The position numbers and the translations under genes are program-made. Positions 1-5,877 of a stretch of DNA of 6,715 bases are shown here, in pieces. The DNA is from Endomicrobium sp. (GTDB lineage Bacteria; Elusimicrobiota; Endomicrobiia; Endomicrobiales; Endomicrobiaceae). The first letter of the stretch is position 1. The number at the start of each line of letters is the position of its first letter. A model generated the notes under the pieces. It was not told where the DNA came from. It saw only the letters and a list, made by a program, of their open reading frames with translations, and did no database searches. The stretch is taken from NCBI GenBank assembly GCA_031273885.1, contig JAISRA010000060.1, forward strand, positions 1 to 6,715, in the 5' to 3' direction.

Positions 1-437
1 TTTTTTATAATCCTGCCATAGCCAAAAGGATCTTTGACTTCAGCAGCTAAAACAGTAACGGCAGATCTAGTTTTCTTATTGCTTTTTATTAAAGACAATA
101 AAGTAGAAGTATTTACTAAAGGGACATCCCCACTTATAACCAAAATATCTCCATTGTAATTTTTAAAATCCTTTTCTGCCTGCATCACAGCGTGAGCCGA
201 ACCACGCTGTTCCTTTTGATAAACAAACTTTATATTGCTTTTCGACAAATATTTTTTAACTACTTCAGAATCATATCCCAGAACAACAACCACGTTATCA
301 GGTTTTAAAACAGAAACAGAATCTACAACCCACTTTACCAGTGGTTTACCTGAAAGCTTATGCATAACTTTAGGTAAAGAAGATAGCATTCTTGTACCAA
401 CACCTGCCGCAAGTATTACAACTGAAAAATTCTTCAT
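1..437 (-). CDS. glmU: GlmU N-terminal uridylyltransferase domain (partial, cut by window edge)
   Basis: Seen: 145 codons read leftwards from the ATG at 437-435 and run off the window without a stop. The N-terminus has the nucleotide-binding signature LAAGVGTRM (residues 9-17) followed by LPKVMHKLSGKPL (21-33), diagnostic of GlmU. Next come QKEQRGSAHAV (74-84), the uracil-contacting loop, with Ser-Ala where E. coli GlmU has Thr-Gly; GDVPL (103-107), with the Mg-binding Asp; and GYGRI (139-143). Family knowledge: this domain makes UDP-N-acetylglucosamine from UTP and GlcNAc-1-phosphate for peptidoglycan and, where present, LPS. The C-terminal acetyltransferase half would lie outside the window, so bifunctionality cannot be confirmed. 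An in-frame TAA directly precedes the ATG, fixing the start. A purine-rich AGAGGAGAG (451-459) could be the ribosome site, although its 13-base spacing is long. No upstream partner gene is close (209-base gap), so it probably has its own promoter. Confidence 0.93.
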   Translation of the reverse strand, partial: MKNFSVVILAAGVGTRMLSSLPKVMHKLSGKPLVKWVVDSVSVLKPDNVVVVLGYDSEVVKKYLSKSNIKFVYQKEQRGSAHAVMQAEKDFKNYNGDILVISGDVPLVNTSTLLSLIKSNKKTRSAVTVLAAEVKDPFGYGRIIK

Positions 438-619
438 TTACAAATGAAAACTCTCCTCTACAAAATAAACTTTTTCACTAGCAATACAATATTACTTTTA
501 TTTTTAAACCATTACAATGTTGTAACAAAAACATTTTAAAATAACTAAGATAGAGGTTGCTTTATCAAAATAAAAATTACCGAGGGACTTAAGAAACTAT
601 ACTTCATAATTGTATAAGA

Positions 620-625
620 ATTATA
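620..625 (-). promoter_or_regulatory. Possible -10 element upstream of glmU
   Basis: The minus strand reads TATAAT here, inside a small hairpin (GTATAA, three-base loop, TTATAC; 612-626). It lies about 180 bases upstream of the glmU start and just past the stop of the 647-949 gene. No convincing -35 box sits at the right distance (the nearest, TTGAAG, is only 14 bases away). The hairpin has no T-tract, so it is a poor terminator. The element could drive glmU with a long leader or be chance in AT-rich DNA. Confidence 0.22.
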
Positions 626-646
626 CTAATCTTATTTTCCTTCAAT

Positions 647-949
647 TTACTTTTTTGCAGATTTATTTATAAATCTCTTTACAGATTTTTTAGCAGTTTT
701 ATCAGCTTCTTTTTTTACACCTCTTGCCATTAAACTTCTTGAAATATCACCTTGTTTGTCAATAAAATAAAAGAATCCTTTTTCTTTCTTTACACCTATT
801 TTTTCTACTTTTGAAGGTTTCCCAGTTTTTGCTCCAACCTTTTTTCCACCTCTTGCCATTAGAGCTCTTGAAACGTCACCTTGTTTATCGAGGAAATAAA
901 GATATCCTGGTTCTCTCTTTACACCAACTTTTTCTACTTTCTCTGCCAT
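647..949 (-). CDS. Small lysine-rich protein with two tandem copies of a 34-residue motif, function unknown
   Basis: Seen: 100 residues built from a duplicated unit. Copy 1 spans residues 4-37 and copy 2 spans 47-80, with 25 of 34 positions identical and most differences conservative. The core pattern is GVK-[RK]-E-x-G-aromatic-x-YF-[LI]-DKQGD-[VI]-SR-[AS]-LMARG. The tail (81-100) is rich in Lys, Ala and Ser. The protein contains 23 Lys, so it is strongly basic, with no signal peptide or membrane segment; it is probably cytoplasmic. A near-perfect Shine-Dalgarno (AGGAGGTG, 955-962) sits 5 bases before the ATG, implying strong translation. It lies 64 bases downstream of the helix-turn-helix gene on the same strand, and I see no good promoter between them, so co-transcription is likely. 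I do not recognise a named family. The charge and the aromatic/DxxGD pattern would suit a small beta-rich nucleic-acid or ribosome-associated protein, but that is speculation. The conserved duplicate and strong ribosome site argue that it is a real gene. Confidence 0.85.
   Translation of the reverse strand: MAEKVEKVGVKREPGYLYFLDKQGDVSRALMARGGKKVGAKTGKPSKVEKIGVKKEKGFFYFIDKQGDISRSLMARGVKKEADKTAKKSVKRFINKSAKK
710..940 (-). repeat. Intragenic tandem duplication, 129-bp period
   Basis: The two protein motif copies are encoded by DNA at 839-940 (copy 1) and 710-811 (copy 2), separated by a 27-base linker encoding a Gly/Lys-rich stretch. DNA similarity is still visible, for example the shared blocks CACCTCTTGCCATTA and TCACCTTGTTT on the plus strand. 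This indicates duplication inside the gene rather than convergence. Protein identity is better kept than silent positions, which suggests selection on both copies. Confidence 0.85.
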
Positions 950-954
950 TTTTA

Positions 955-962
955 CACCTCCT
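955..962 (-). promoter_or_regulatory. Strong Shine-Dalgarno of the tandem-motif gene
   Basis: The minus strand reads AGGAGGTG, complementary to the 16S rRNA 3' end over eight bases and 5 bases from the ATG at 949. It is the strongest ribosome site in the window and fixes the start. The spacer upstream (963-1013) carries a short direct repeat, AAAAACTG twice, of unknown meaning. Confidence 0.85.
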
Positions 963-1013
963 ATAATTGCGACCTGTTTTATTTTTTCCTCAGTTTTTCA
1001 GTTTTTACCGGAT

Positions 1014-1238
1014 TTACATTTTGCTGAAACGCGCATTTTCTTTCTTTGTAATTATTTTGTCTCTAAGCCAAGAATCAACAATATCTTTAGAAAATCTATA
1101 CTGTTTCCCTATTTTTGAAGCCGGAATCTTTTTCATCCTTATTAAACTATATATCTTAGATTTGCCTATGCCTAAATACTCTGAAAGTTCTTTGATATCC
1201 ATTATTTGTTTGTTCGACACATTTTGCATTTTTTCCAT
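1014..1238 (-). CDS. Excisionase/MerR-like helix-turn-helix DNA-binding protein
   Basis: Seen: 74 residues with one winged-helix-type domain at about residues 13-58. The sequence MDIKELSEYLGIGKSKIYSL (13-32) forms the helix-turn-helix, followed by KKIPASKIGKQYRF (36-49), the wing, and SKDIVDSWL (50-58), the closing helix. This is the standard layout of the excisionase-type domain (HTH_17 family). Family knowledge: such stand-alone domains bind DNA as transcription regulators or as phage/plasmid excisionases. Here no integrase, phage gene or attachment site is near, so a chromosomal regulator is the better reading. The start at 1238 has a weak purine-rich ribosome site (AAGAAGA, about 7 bases upstream); Met4 is an alternative start. 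The gene is preceded by a good promoter (1280-1308) and followed 64 bases later by the tandem-motif gene, probably in one transcript. The target is unknown; autoregulation of this operon is possible. Confidence 0.85.
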   Translation of the reverse strand: MEKMQNVSNKQIMDIKELSEYLGIGKSKIYSLIRMKKIPASKIGKQYRFSKDIVDSWLRDKIITKKENARFSKM

Positions 1239-1279
1239 TTTTTATTCTTCTTTATCATTAATTTTTATTTGACGTTGGA

Positions 1280-1308
1280 ATAATATTAATTCTATTATAT
1301 TTTGTCAA
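1280..1308 (-). promoter_or_regulatory. Sigma70-type promoter for the helix-turn-helix operon
   Basis: On the minus strand a perfect -35 TTGACA (1303-1308) is followed after exactly 17 bases by TATTAT (1280-1285), one mismatch from the -10 consensus. Predicted transcription start is near 1273, giving a leader of about 35 bases. The plus strand also reads TTGACG (1269-1274), 18 bases, TATTAT (1293-1298), so two promoter-like elements face each other across the same 40 bases. The second has no visible gene to drive and may be chance or the outer part of an operator. Confidence 0.65.
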
Positions 1309-1374
1309 GTATTACTTTTTGATATTAAAAAAATGTTATACAACTCTATTTTTTACACTTCACTATTATATAGC

Positions 1375-1398
1375 TTTGCTTAAGAGGTTTTAAGCAAA
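1375..1398. repeat. Perfect 9-bp inverted repeat in intergenic DNA
   Basis: TTTGCTTAA, a six-base loop GAGGTT, then TTAAGCAAA. It lies between the exonuclease stop (1504) and the helix-turn-helix promoter. No run of T follows on either strand, so it does not look like a classical intrinsic terminator. It could still end exonuclease transcription, stabilise a 3' end, or be a protein-binding site. The rest of 1309-1503 holds no open frame or RNA gene that I can recognise. Confidence 0.4.
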
Positions 1399-1503
1399 CT
1401 TAATACCAGTTAATCATTATAAATTATTACTCATTATCATTTTTTATAAAAGTGTCATAAATTTTTGTGAGTTTGAGTTTATTATTTACAACAAGTCATA
1501 AAG

Positions 1504-2094
1504 CTATTTATTAATACTATATTTGTATATAGAAGGTTCCAGAATATATATATTTTTTTTATACATGTTTGCAAATATATATTTTGCAACTGCGGCCATT
1601 GTTAAAACATCAGCCATTGCTCTGTGACTAATTCCTACTTCAACGCCAATAATATTTGCTATATGGCTCAGCTTATTGGATTCAAAACTTAAATACTGCT
1701 TTGCGAGTTTTAAAGTATCTATATATAAAATGTTTTTAGCAGGCACACCCGCTTGATAAAGTTCTTTATGAACAAAAAACAAATCAAAAGAAGCATTATG
1801 GCACACAACAACGTTATTATAACTGATAAAAGATAGAATACTTTGCGAAATCTCCTTAAAAGATGGTGAATTTTTTACCATATCAGAGTTAATATTGTGT
1901 ATTTTAGAACATTCAACCGGGATTGTTTGCCGAGGATTTACAAGAGTCTCATACCTTTGTTCAACACCGTCACATATCTTAAGCATTGCAATCTCGACTA
2001 TTTTTGCGCCTTTTAAAGGATCAAGTCCCGTAGTTTCTATATCTAAAAAAACTAAATTGTCAGGCGATTTTGTAAAGATTGGGGTTACATTCAT
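1504..2094 (-). CDS. DnaQ-like DEDDh 3'-5' exonuclease (PolIII epsilon family)
   Basis: Seen: 196 residues containing a complete RNase-T/DnaQ exonuclease fold. Exo I is FLDIETTGLDP (16-26), giving metal ligands Asp18 and Glu20. Exo II is CHNASFD (98-104), with Asp104. Exo III is HRAMADV (157-163), with catalytic His157 and Asp162, the DEDDh signature. The spacing VNPRQTIP (52-59) and KIHNIN (64-69) is typical of DnaQ/PolC-type domains. Family knowledge: two-metal hydrolysis of 3' ends, used for proofreading as the epsilon subunit or in DNA/RNA trimming. About 20 residues follow the catalytic core with no obvious polymerase-binding tail, so whether it is the true epsilon subunit is uncertain; a stand-alone repair exonuclease is equally possible. 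An in-frame TAA sits directly before the ATG, fixing the start; the ribosome site is weak (GAGAC, 5 bases away). It lies just downstream of the decayed nuclease and may depend on transcription passing through that relic. Confidence 0.9.
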   Translation of the reverse strand: MNVTPIFTKSPDNLVFLDIETTGLDPLKGAKIVEIAMLKICDGVEQRYETLVNPRQTIPVECSKIHNINSDMVKNSPSFKEISQSILSFISYNNVVVCHNASFDLFFVHKELYQAGVPAKNILYIDTLKLAKQYLSFESNKLSHIANIIGVEVGISHRAMADVLTMAAVAKYIFANMYKKNIYILEPSIYKYSINK

Positions 2095-2109
2095 TTAGTG
2101 TCTCATTTG

Positions 2110-3547
2110 ACATCTCGTTATTTTAAACAAAAAAAATTAATAAACTTTATAGGAGTCATTCAAAAAACTCTTGTAAATAATTTTTTCAGATTTTTTTGCA
2201 ACCATATTAACATTAAACTAACGGTACCACATTTTCAAGTTCTATATTTTCACATTTTGCCAGCTTGTTTTTTTACAAAAGTTTTAATACGTCTTGAGTT
2301 TTGCTTTTAATTTAGGCGCACTTCAACATTTTTATCTCATTTTGAGAGTTATTTTTGTAGTATATCATAAAATCTGCTAATCTGAAAAACATCATATTTT
2401 TTGTTCTTACTAAACTTTTGATTCAATCGCAGGTTTCTTCAATTTCAAGAATAAGCCCTACATTACTTTACATAATTAACTATCATTACAATGACATCAT
2501 CATTCCTTATGAACGAACATCTTAGTTATAAATTGTAGTTATTTAGTTTTCCATCCATACTGTGGCACTAATTAAAGAAAACAAAGTCAACGATATTTCA
2601 CAATAGTTGCTTACCATTTGCAACTTCACATTCTTTGAGAGAATTGATACTATTTTATATATTACATCACATCATTCAAAAACCGCGATAATTTAGCACC
2701 TTCTTTTTTTGATATAAAACCACTTGGTATTTACGCTTGGATACTGAAATAAATAGGTATTTGTTTTGAAAGTATAAATGCATCTTATTCCGTACAAAAC
2801 TTTTTGAGTTTTGTCAAAAGATAAAGCAGAAATACAAACAGTCATTCCTTCAATAATAACGCGCTCTAAATCTTTTATGAAAATATCATAGTTTTCACAA
2901 TATTTTTATTGCCACTATAAATTGCCTCAATAAAAATTGACCGCACCATTAAATCTCTTGAAAGCATAACCTTCTTGTTATCAACACTAAAAGTCAACCG
3001 CAGAGTCTATGATATTTTTATTTTATTAGTTTTAATTTAAAATTAATAATATCTTAGTCATATTTTACTGCACAAACTATTTACTTATCTTTGCACCTTC
3101 TGTTTTACAACAATTTTTACATAATAAAAATTTAACATTTTCTTTTTTACTAAATCTTTTAACAAAATTTTATGATCTAAATATCCAAATCAATCAAACC
3201 CATTCTCTTTCTATTAAATCAAAAGTATTCCTCTCCTTAAAAAGCACTAGTGCAAGTTCTTTTATATCTTGAGTGAAATAACTTTATCCCTTAAACCTTT
3301 ATGTATAGTGTATTTAAGATATAAATAAATGGTATCTGCTTTAACAAGTTTCGGCTAAAGTTGTATACTTTTTAATTCTGCAGCTTTAAAATCAAATTCT
3401 CATCGACATAAGCAAACCACAGTCAATAACAATTTTTTTACCTCTTTTGGGTTCAAGAGAAAACAATTGCCTGAAACCGTTACAACCACTTCTCCGTAAG
3501 GTGTTACGGAAACATAGGTAAAAATTATAGAGACAAACAATTCTCAT
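2110..3547 (-). pseudogene. Decayed metallo-beta-lactamase/beta-CASP nuclease (COG1236/YSH1-like)
   Basis: No long open frame exists here, but minus-strand fragments in changing frames match the family's motifs in order. They are VTPYGEVVVTVSGNCFLL (about 3454-3507), KRGKKIVIDCGL (3413-3448), FDFKAAELKSIQL (3358-3396), PKLVKAD (3334-3354), KELALVLF (3239-3262), TFSVDNKKVMLSRDL (about 2950-2994; family FSGD), IEAIYSGNKN (2902-2931; family ESTYG), ISALSFDKTQKVLYG (2789-2833; family IPAFAVGRTQEVLYE), then ISA (2564-2572), ITTIYN (2525-2542) and an RND-like fragment near 2500, recalling the C-terminal SASGMMxGGR...RNDV block. Family knowledge: these are zinc-dependent RNA-processing nucleases of about 450-540 residues, close to the length of this stretch. 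The HxHxDH zinc motif expected between QL and PKLV is missing; only a stop codon separates the two. With many stops and frameshifts the gene cannot make an active enzyme. Both ends are approximate; below about 2480 similarity is weak. Assignment is by eye. Confidence 0.68.
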
Positions 3548-3645
3548 CGCAGTAATAATAATTTTGATAATAAAAACCGTGTGCACTAAACTAATTAAAT
3601 ATACAAGCCACCATAAACAAAGCATAAATTCAAAAAATATAAACA
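3548..3645 (-). other. Spacer or relic leader between argS and the decayed nuclease
   Basis: An open frame begins with an ATG overlapping the argS stop (TAATG, 3646) and runs 84 codons to 3392. Its first 35 or so residues are hydrophobic (for example MFIFFEFMLCLWWLVYLIS). Its last 20 enter the nuclease relic in the frame that gives KRGKKIVIDCGL. The middle crosses relic sequence in a wrong frame, so the whole is unlikely to be a real protein. The hydrophobic start may be AT-rich chance, or the remnant of a separate small membrane protein once coupled to argS. Confidence 0.3.
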
Positions 3646-5307
3646 TTACATTTTATCAGGCGTAGAAACACCGAGTAAATTTAGTCCATTTTGAATTATT
3701 ACCATAACACCTTCTACAAGCTTGAGTCGTGCCGAAGCAAGATTTGAATTATCTGATAAAACACGACATTTTTCATAAAATTTATGATATATATCTGCAA
3801 GCTCTATTAAATATGCTGTAAAATAATGAGGACTCATAGTTCTTTCAGACAAATAAAGAGTGTCGCAAAACGCTGAAAGCTGCTTTATTAAATCTCTTTC
3901 TTCTTTTCTATTAAGTAAATCAAAGTTTATATTTTTAATATCTGTAATAATATCGTTTCTGTTTTTACTTTCTCTGAGAATAGAGCTACACCTTGCATTA
4001 ACGTACTGAACGTAAAAAACAGGGTTTTCATTGGACTGCTTTTTTGCAAGCTCTAAATCAAATTCAAGCTGCGAACCAGGAGCCCGTAGCAAAAAGAAAA
4101 ATCTGCATGCATCTTTGCCAACCTCGTCAATAACCGCTCTTAAAGTTACAAACTCTCCTGTACGTGTTGACATCGCCATAGGCTGCCCATTTCGTACAAG
4201 AGAAACGAGCTGATAAAGAACTACATTTAATGTTTTTTTGCTAAAACCCAACATTTGTATACAAGCTTTTATTCTTGCAACATATCCATGATGATCTGCA
4301 CCCCAAAGATTTATGAGTCTTACAAACCCTCTTTCAAACTTATTTTTATGGTATGCTACATCCGAAGCAAGATATGTGTATCTGCCATCGCTTCTTTTTA
4401 AAACTCTGTCCTTATCGTCACCAAATTTTGTTGATGCAAGCCATAACGCACCGTCTTTTATATAAGCATTGCCATTTGAAAGAAGAGACATACATAATTT
4501 ATCAACTTCTGTTCTATCGTTTTGATCTTTATCCACAGCTATTCTACTTTCTGAGAACCAGTTATCAAACTCTACGGCAAAATCTCTTAAATCATCTTTT
4601 ATTGTTTTTAAAATATCTTTTACTGCTTCATTTTTGAAATCTATTTCTCTTATATCTTTCCCTTCAGCAGCCAAACGTTTTGCAATGCTAAATATATATT
4701 CACCCTTATACCCCCCATCTTCTAAAAAATGGATTTTGTCACCTTTTAGCTGTCTGTAACGAATTTCAACAGATTTTGCAAAAACCAACATTTGATTTCC
4801 AACATCATTCAGATAATATTCTTTTACAACATTATATCCCAAGTGTTTCAATATTCTTGAGAGAGAATCCCCTATCGCAGCTCCACGTCCATGACCTATA
4901 TGCAAAGGGCCCGTAGGGTTTGCCGATACAAATTCAACTACAATTTTTTCTTTGTTATTTTCAGGTAAACTGCCATATTTATCTTTTTCTTTGATAATTG
5001 CCCGAAGTTCTTCATAAAGAATTTCATTTTTTACGCACAAATTGATAAAACCAGCACCTGCTATTTCAGCTTTTTCTATGAGTTCAGGCAACTCTTTGAT
5101 TATAACATTTATGATTTCCTGTGCCACAATTTTTGGATCTTTTTTAAGTTTTTTTGCTATTGGCATCGCCGCATTTACTAAAAGATCAGCTTTAATATTT
5201 TTAGGAGTAACTTCTACACTAAATTTTATAGAACCCGGCATACCTTTATTATTTAGGTACTGCGCAACTATATTCCTCAACTTTTCGCTTACGTTTTGTT
5301 TTATCAT
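3646..5307 (-). CDS. argS: Arginyl-tRNA synthetase
   Basis: Seen: 553 residues from ATG 5307, a normal full length. Order: N-terminal tRNA D-loop-recognising domain (about 1-110); class I catalytic core opening with VEFVSANPTGPLHIGHGRG (HIGH at 136-139); YYLNDVGNQM (about 164-173); the arginine/ATP-pocket region YLASDVAYHKNKF and GADHHGYVAR (about 312-345); the KMSKS-equivalent loop AMSTRTGEFVTL (about 378-389); and a C-terminal alpha-helical DALR anticodon-binding domain (about 425-553). The second motif has Thr in place of the canonical Lys, a variation common in ArgS. Role: ATP-dependent charging of tRNA-Arg in the cytoplasm; essential. Its ATG overlaps the nitroreductase stop (ATGA), so translation is probably coupled and transcription comes from the promoter at 5838-5846. 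A TTG two codons upstream (5313) is possible but less likely. The gene is intact, in contrast to the wreck immediately downstream. Confidence 0.97.
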   Translation of the reverse strand: MIKQNVSEKLRNIVAQYLNNKGMPGSIKFSVEVTPKNIKADLLVNAAMPIAKKLKKDPKIVAQEIINVIIKELPELIEKAEIAGAGFINLCVKNEILYEELRAIIKEKDKYGSLPENNKEKIVVEFVSANPTGPLHIGHGRGAAIGDSLSRILKHLGYNVVKEYYLNDVGNQMLVFAKSVEIRYRQLKGDKIHFLEDGGYKGEYIFSIAKRLAAEGKDIREIDFKNEAVKDILKTIKDDLRDFAVEFDNWFSESRIAVDKDQNDRTEVDKLCMSLLSNGNAYIKDGALWLASTKFGDDKDRVLKRSDGRYTYLASDVAYHKNKFERGFVRLINLWGADHHGYVARIKACIQMLGFSKKTLNVVLYQLVSLVRNGQPMAMSTRTGEFVTLRAVIDEVGKDACRFFFLLRAPGSQLEFDLELAKKQSNENPVFYVQYVNARCSSILRESKNRNDIITDIKNINFDLLNRKEERDLIKQLSAFCDTLYLSERTMSPHYFTAYLIELADIYHKFYEKCRVLSDNSNLASARLKLVEGVMVIIQNGLNLLGVSTPDKM

Positions 5308-5804
5308 TCCCAAATCTCATACTTAATCTTCTCCGGATCCCAACCGTCCTTTGGCATGTTATTATCGGCGGATTTTCCTATAACAACGAGTGAAAAAGCT
5401 TTTATACTTTTGGGAAAATTAAAAAGCTTCTCTATGGCTTTAGATCTTTCTTCATTTGAATAAACACCACACCAAACTGATCCGTAACCCTTTGCGGTTG
5501 CAGCAAGAAGAATATTTTGCGTTGCCGCCGCACAGTCCTGAGGTAAATACTGTTCATAAGCTTTGTTTTGGTCACCGACAACTAAAATTGCAAGTGGGGC
5601 TTGCAAAATCATTTGAGCAGCCTTATGTACTGCTGCAAGTTTTTTGTGTGTTTTCTTATCTTTTATTACTAAAAAAGAATAACATCTTGTGTTCCTTGCC
5701 GTAGGTGCAGACATAGCTACACGCAAAATATATTCCAAGTCTTCTTGTTTAACGTCTCCATCGGCATACTTACGAACACTTTTTCTTTCAAGAAAAATAT
5801 CCAT
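5304..5804 (-). CDS. Nitroreductase-family FMN oxidoreductase
   Basis: Seen: 166 residues, short but complete for the compact nitroreductase subgroup. RKSVRKY (7-13) supplies the basic residues that hold the FMN phosphate. SAPTARNTR (32-40) is the flavin-binding loop, in which Ala-Arg replaces the more common Ala-Gly. DCAAATQNILLAATAKGYGSVWCG, split here as DCAAATQN (90-97) and GYGSVWCG (106-113), forms the dimer helix and flavin-capping segment. The C-terminus has the usual VVIGK strand (about 139-143). Family knowledge: homodimeric NAD(P)H-dependent flavoenzymes reducing nitro-aromatics, quinones or flavins; the physiological substrate cannot be read from sequence. A good ribosome site (AGGGGGA, 5811-5817) lies 6 bases before the ATG. 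It is the first gene of a transcript with argS, overlapping it by four bases. That coupling to a synthetase gives no obvious functional link. Confidence 0.92.
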   Translation of the reverse strand: MDIFLERKSVRKYADGDVKQEDLEYILRVAMSAPTARNTRCYSFLVIKDKKTHKKLAAVHKAAQMILQAPLAILVVGDQNKAYEQYLPQDCAAATQNILLAATAKGYGSVWCGVYSNEERSKAIEKLFNFPKSIKAFSLVVIGKSADNNMPKDGWDPEKIKYEIWE

Positions 5805-5837
5805 TTCTTATCCCCCTATATTCAATATTACTATGAA

Positions 5838-5846
5838 ATTATATCA
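5838..5846 (-). promoter_or_regulatory. Extended -10 promoter for the nitroreductase-argS operon
   Basis: The minus strand reads TGATATAAT: a perfect TATAAT -10 (5838-5843) with the TGn extension (5844-5846). No recognisable -35 lies upstream, as expected for extended -10 promoters. Predicted start is near 5831, giving a leader of about 27 bases that includes the ribosome site at 5811-5817. It forms the left arm of the 5836-5871 inverted repeat. Confidence 0.6.
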
Positions 5847-5860
5847 AAATTTTCCAGATA

Positions 5861-5869
5861 TGATATAAT
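5861..5869 (+). promoter_or_regulatory. Extended -10 promoter for the UvrD/PcrA helicase gene
   Basis: TGATATAAT on the plus strand, with -10 at 5864-5869. Transcription should begin about seven bases later, near 5876, only about two bases before the helicase ATG (5878-5880). No Shine-Dalgarno could then be present, which predicts a leaderless or nearly leaderless mRNA. No -35 box is evident. Confidence 0.55.
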
Positions 5870-5877
5870 TTAGTAAG

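Larger units (their letters stand above)
5836..5871. repeat. Perfect 11-bp inverted repeat carrying two divergent -10 elements
   Basis: AAATTATATCA (5836-5846) and its exact reverse complement TGATATAATTT (5861-5871) flank a 14-base spacer. Each arm contains an outward-facing TGATATAAT, so the symmetry coincides with two back-to-back promoters. A regulator binding the repeat would block both at once, but promoter similarity alone could also create the symmetry. Confidence 0.7.

Noticed and set aside
235..447. Plus-strand open frame of 70 residues over the glmU start
   Set aside because: It is a mirror of glmU, whose motifs are unmistakable on the minus strand; no ribosome site or domain was seen.
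512..525. Near-palindrome TTACAA-TG-TTGTAA upstream of glmU
   Set aside because: The arms are only six bases and AT-rich, with weak -35/-10 resemblance nearby (4 of 6 matches each). This is not enough to call an operator or promoter.
1014..1238. Prophage or integrative element suggested by the excisionase-like protein
   Set aside because: No integrase, attachment repeat, tRNA target or phage gene is visible in the window, and this domain is common in chromosomal regulators.
967..1272. Plus-strand open frame of 101 residues, rich in Phe, Ile and Leu
   Set aside because: It lies opposite the helix-turn-helix gene, which has clear domain structure, its own promoter and a plausible ribosome site. 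The hydrophobic composition is what an antisense reading of an AT-rich, lysine-rich gene gives.
2098..2310. Plus-strand open frame of 70 residues
   Set aside because: It sits in relic DNA, has no Shine-Dalgarno or recognisable domain, and its composition is typical of random AT-rich sequence.
2794..2814. ACAAAACT...AGTTTTGT inverted repeat resembling a terminator stem
   Set aside because: It coincides with the relic DKTQKVLY codons and has no following T-run on either strand.
3493..3510. TCCGTAA-GGTG-TTACGGA hairpin (7-bp stem, 4-base loop)
   Set aside because: It lies within the codons for the relic VTPYGE motif, lacks a T-tract, and is best explained as coincidence in coding sequence.
3392..3646. 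84-residue minus-strand frame with a hydrophobic start overlapping the argS stop
   Set aside because: As a whole protein it is rejected because it enters the nuclease relic partly in the wrong frame. Only the tail corresponds to the ancestral reading; the hydrophobic start is recorded separately as uncertain.
4031..4637. Plus-strand open frames opposite argS (4031-4213 and 4353-4637)
   Set aside because: They are antisense shadows of a fully conserved argS coding region.
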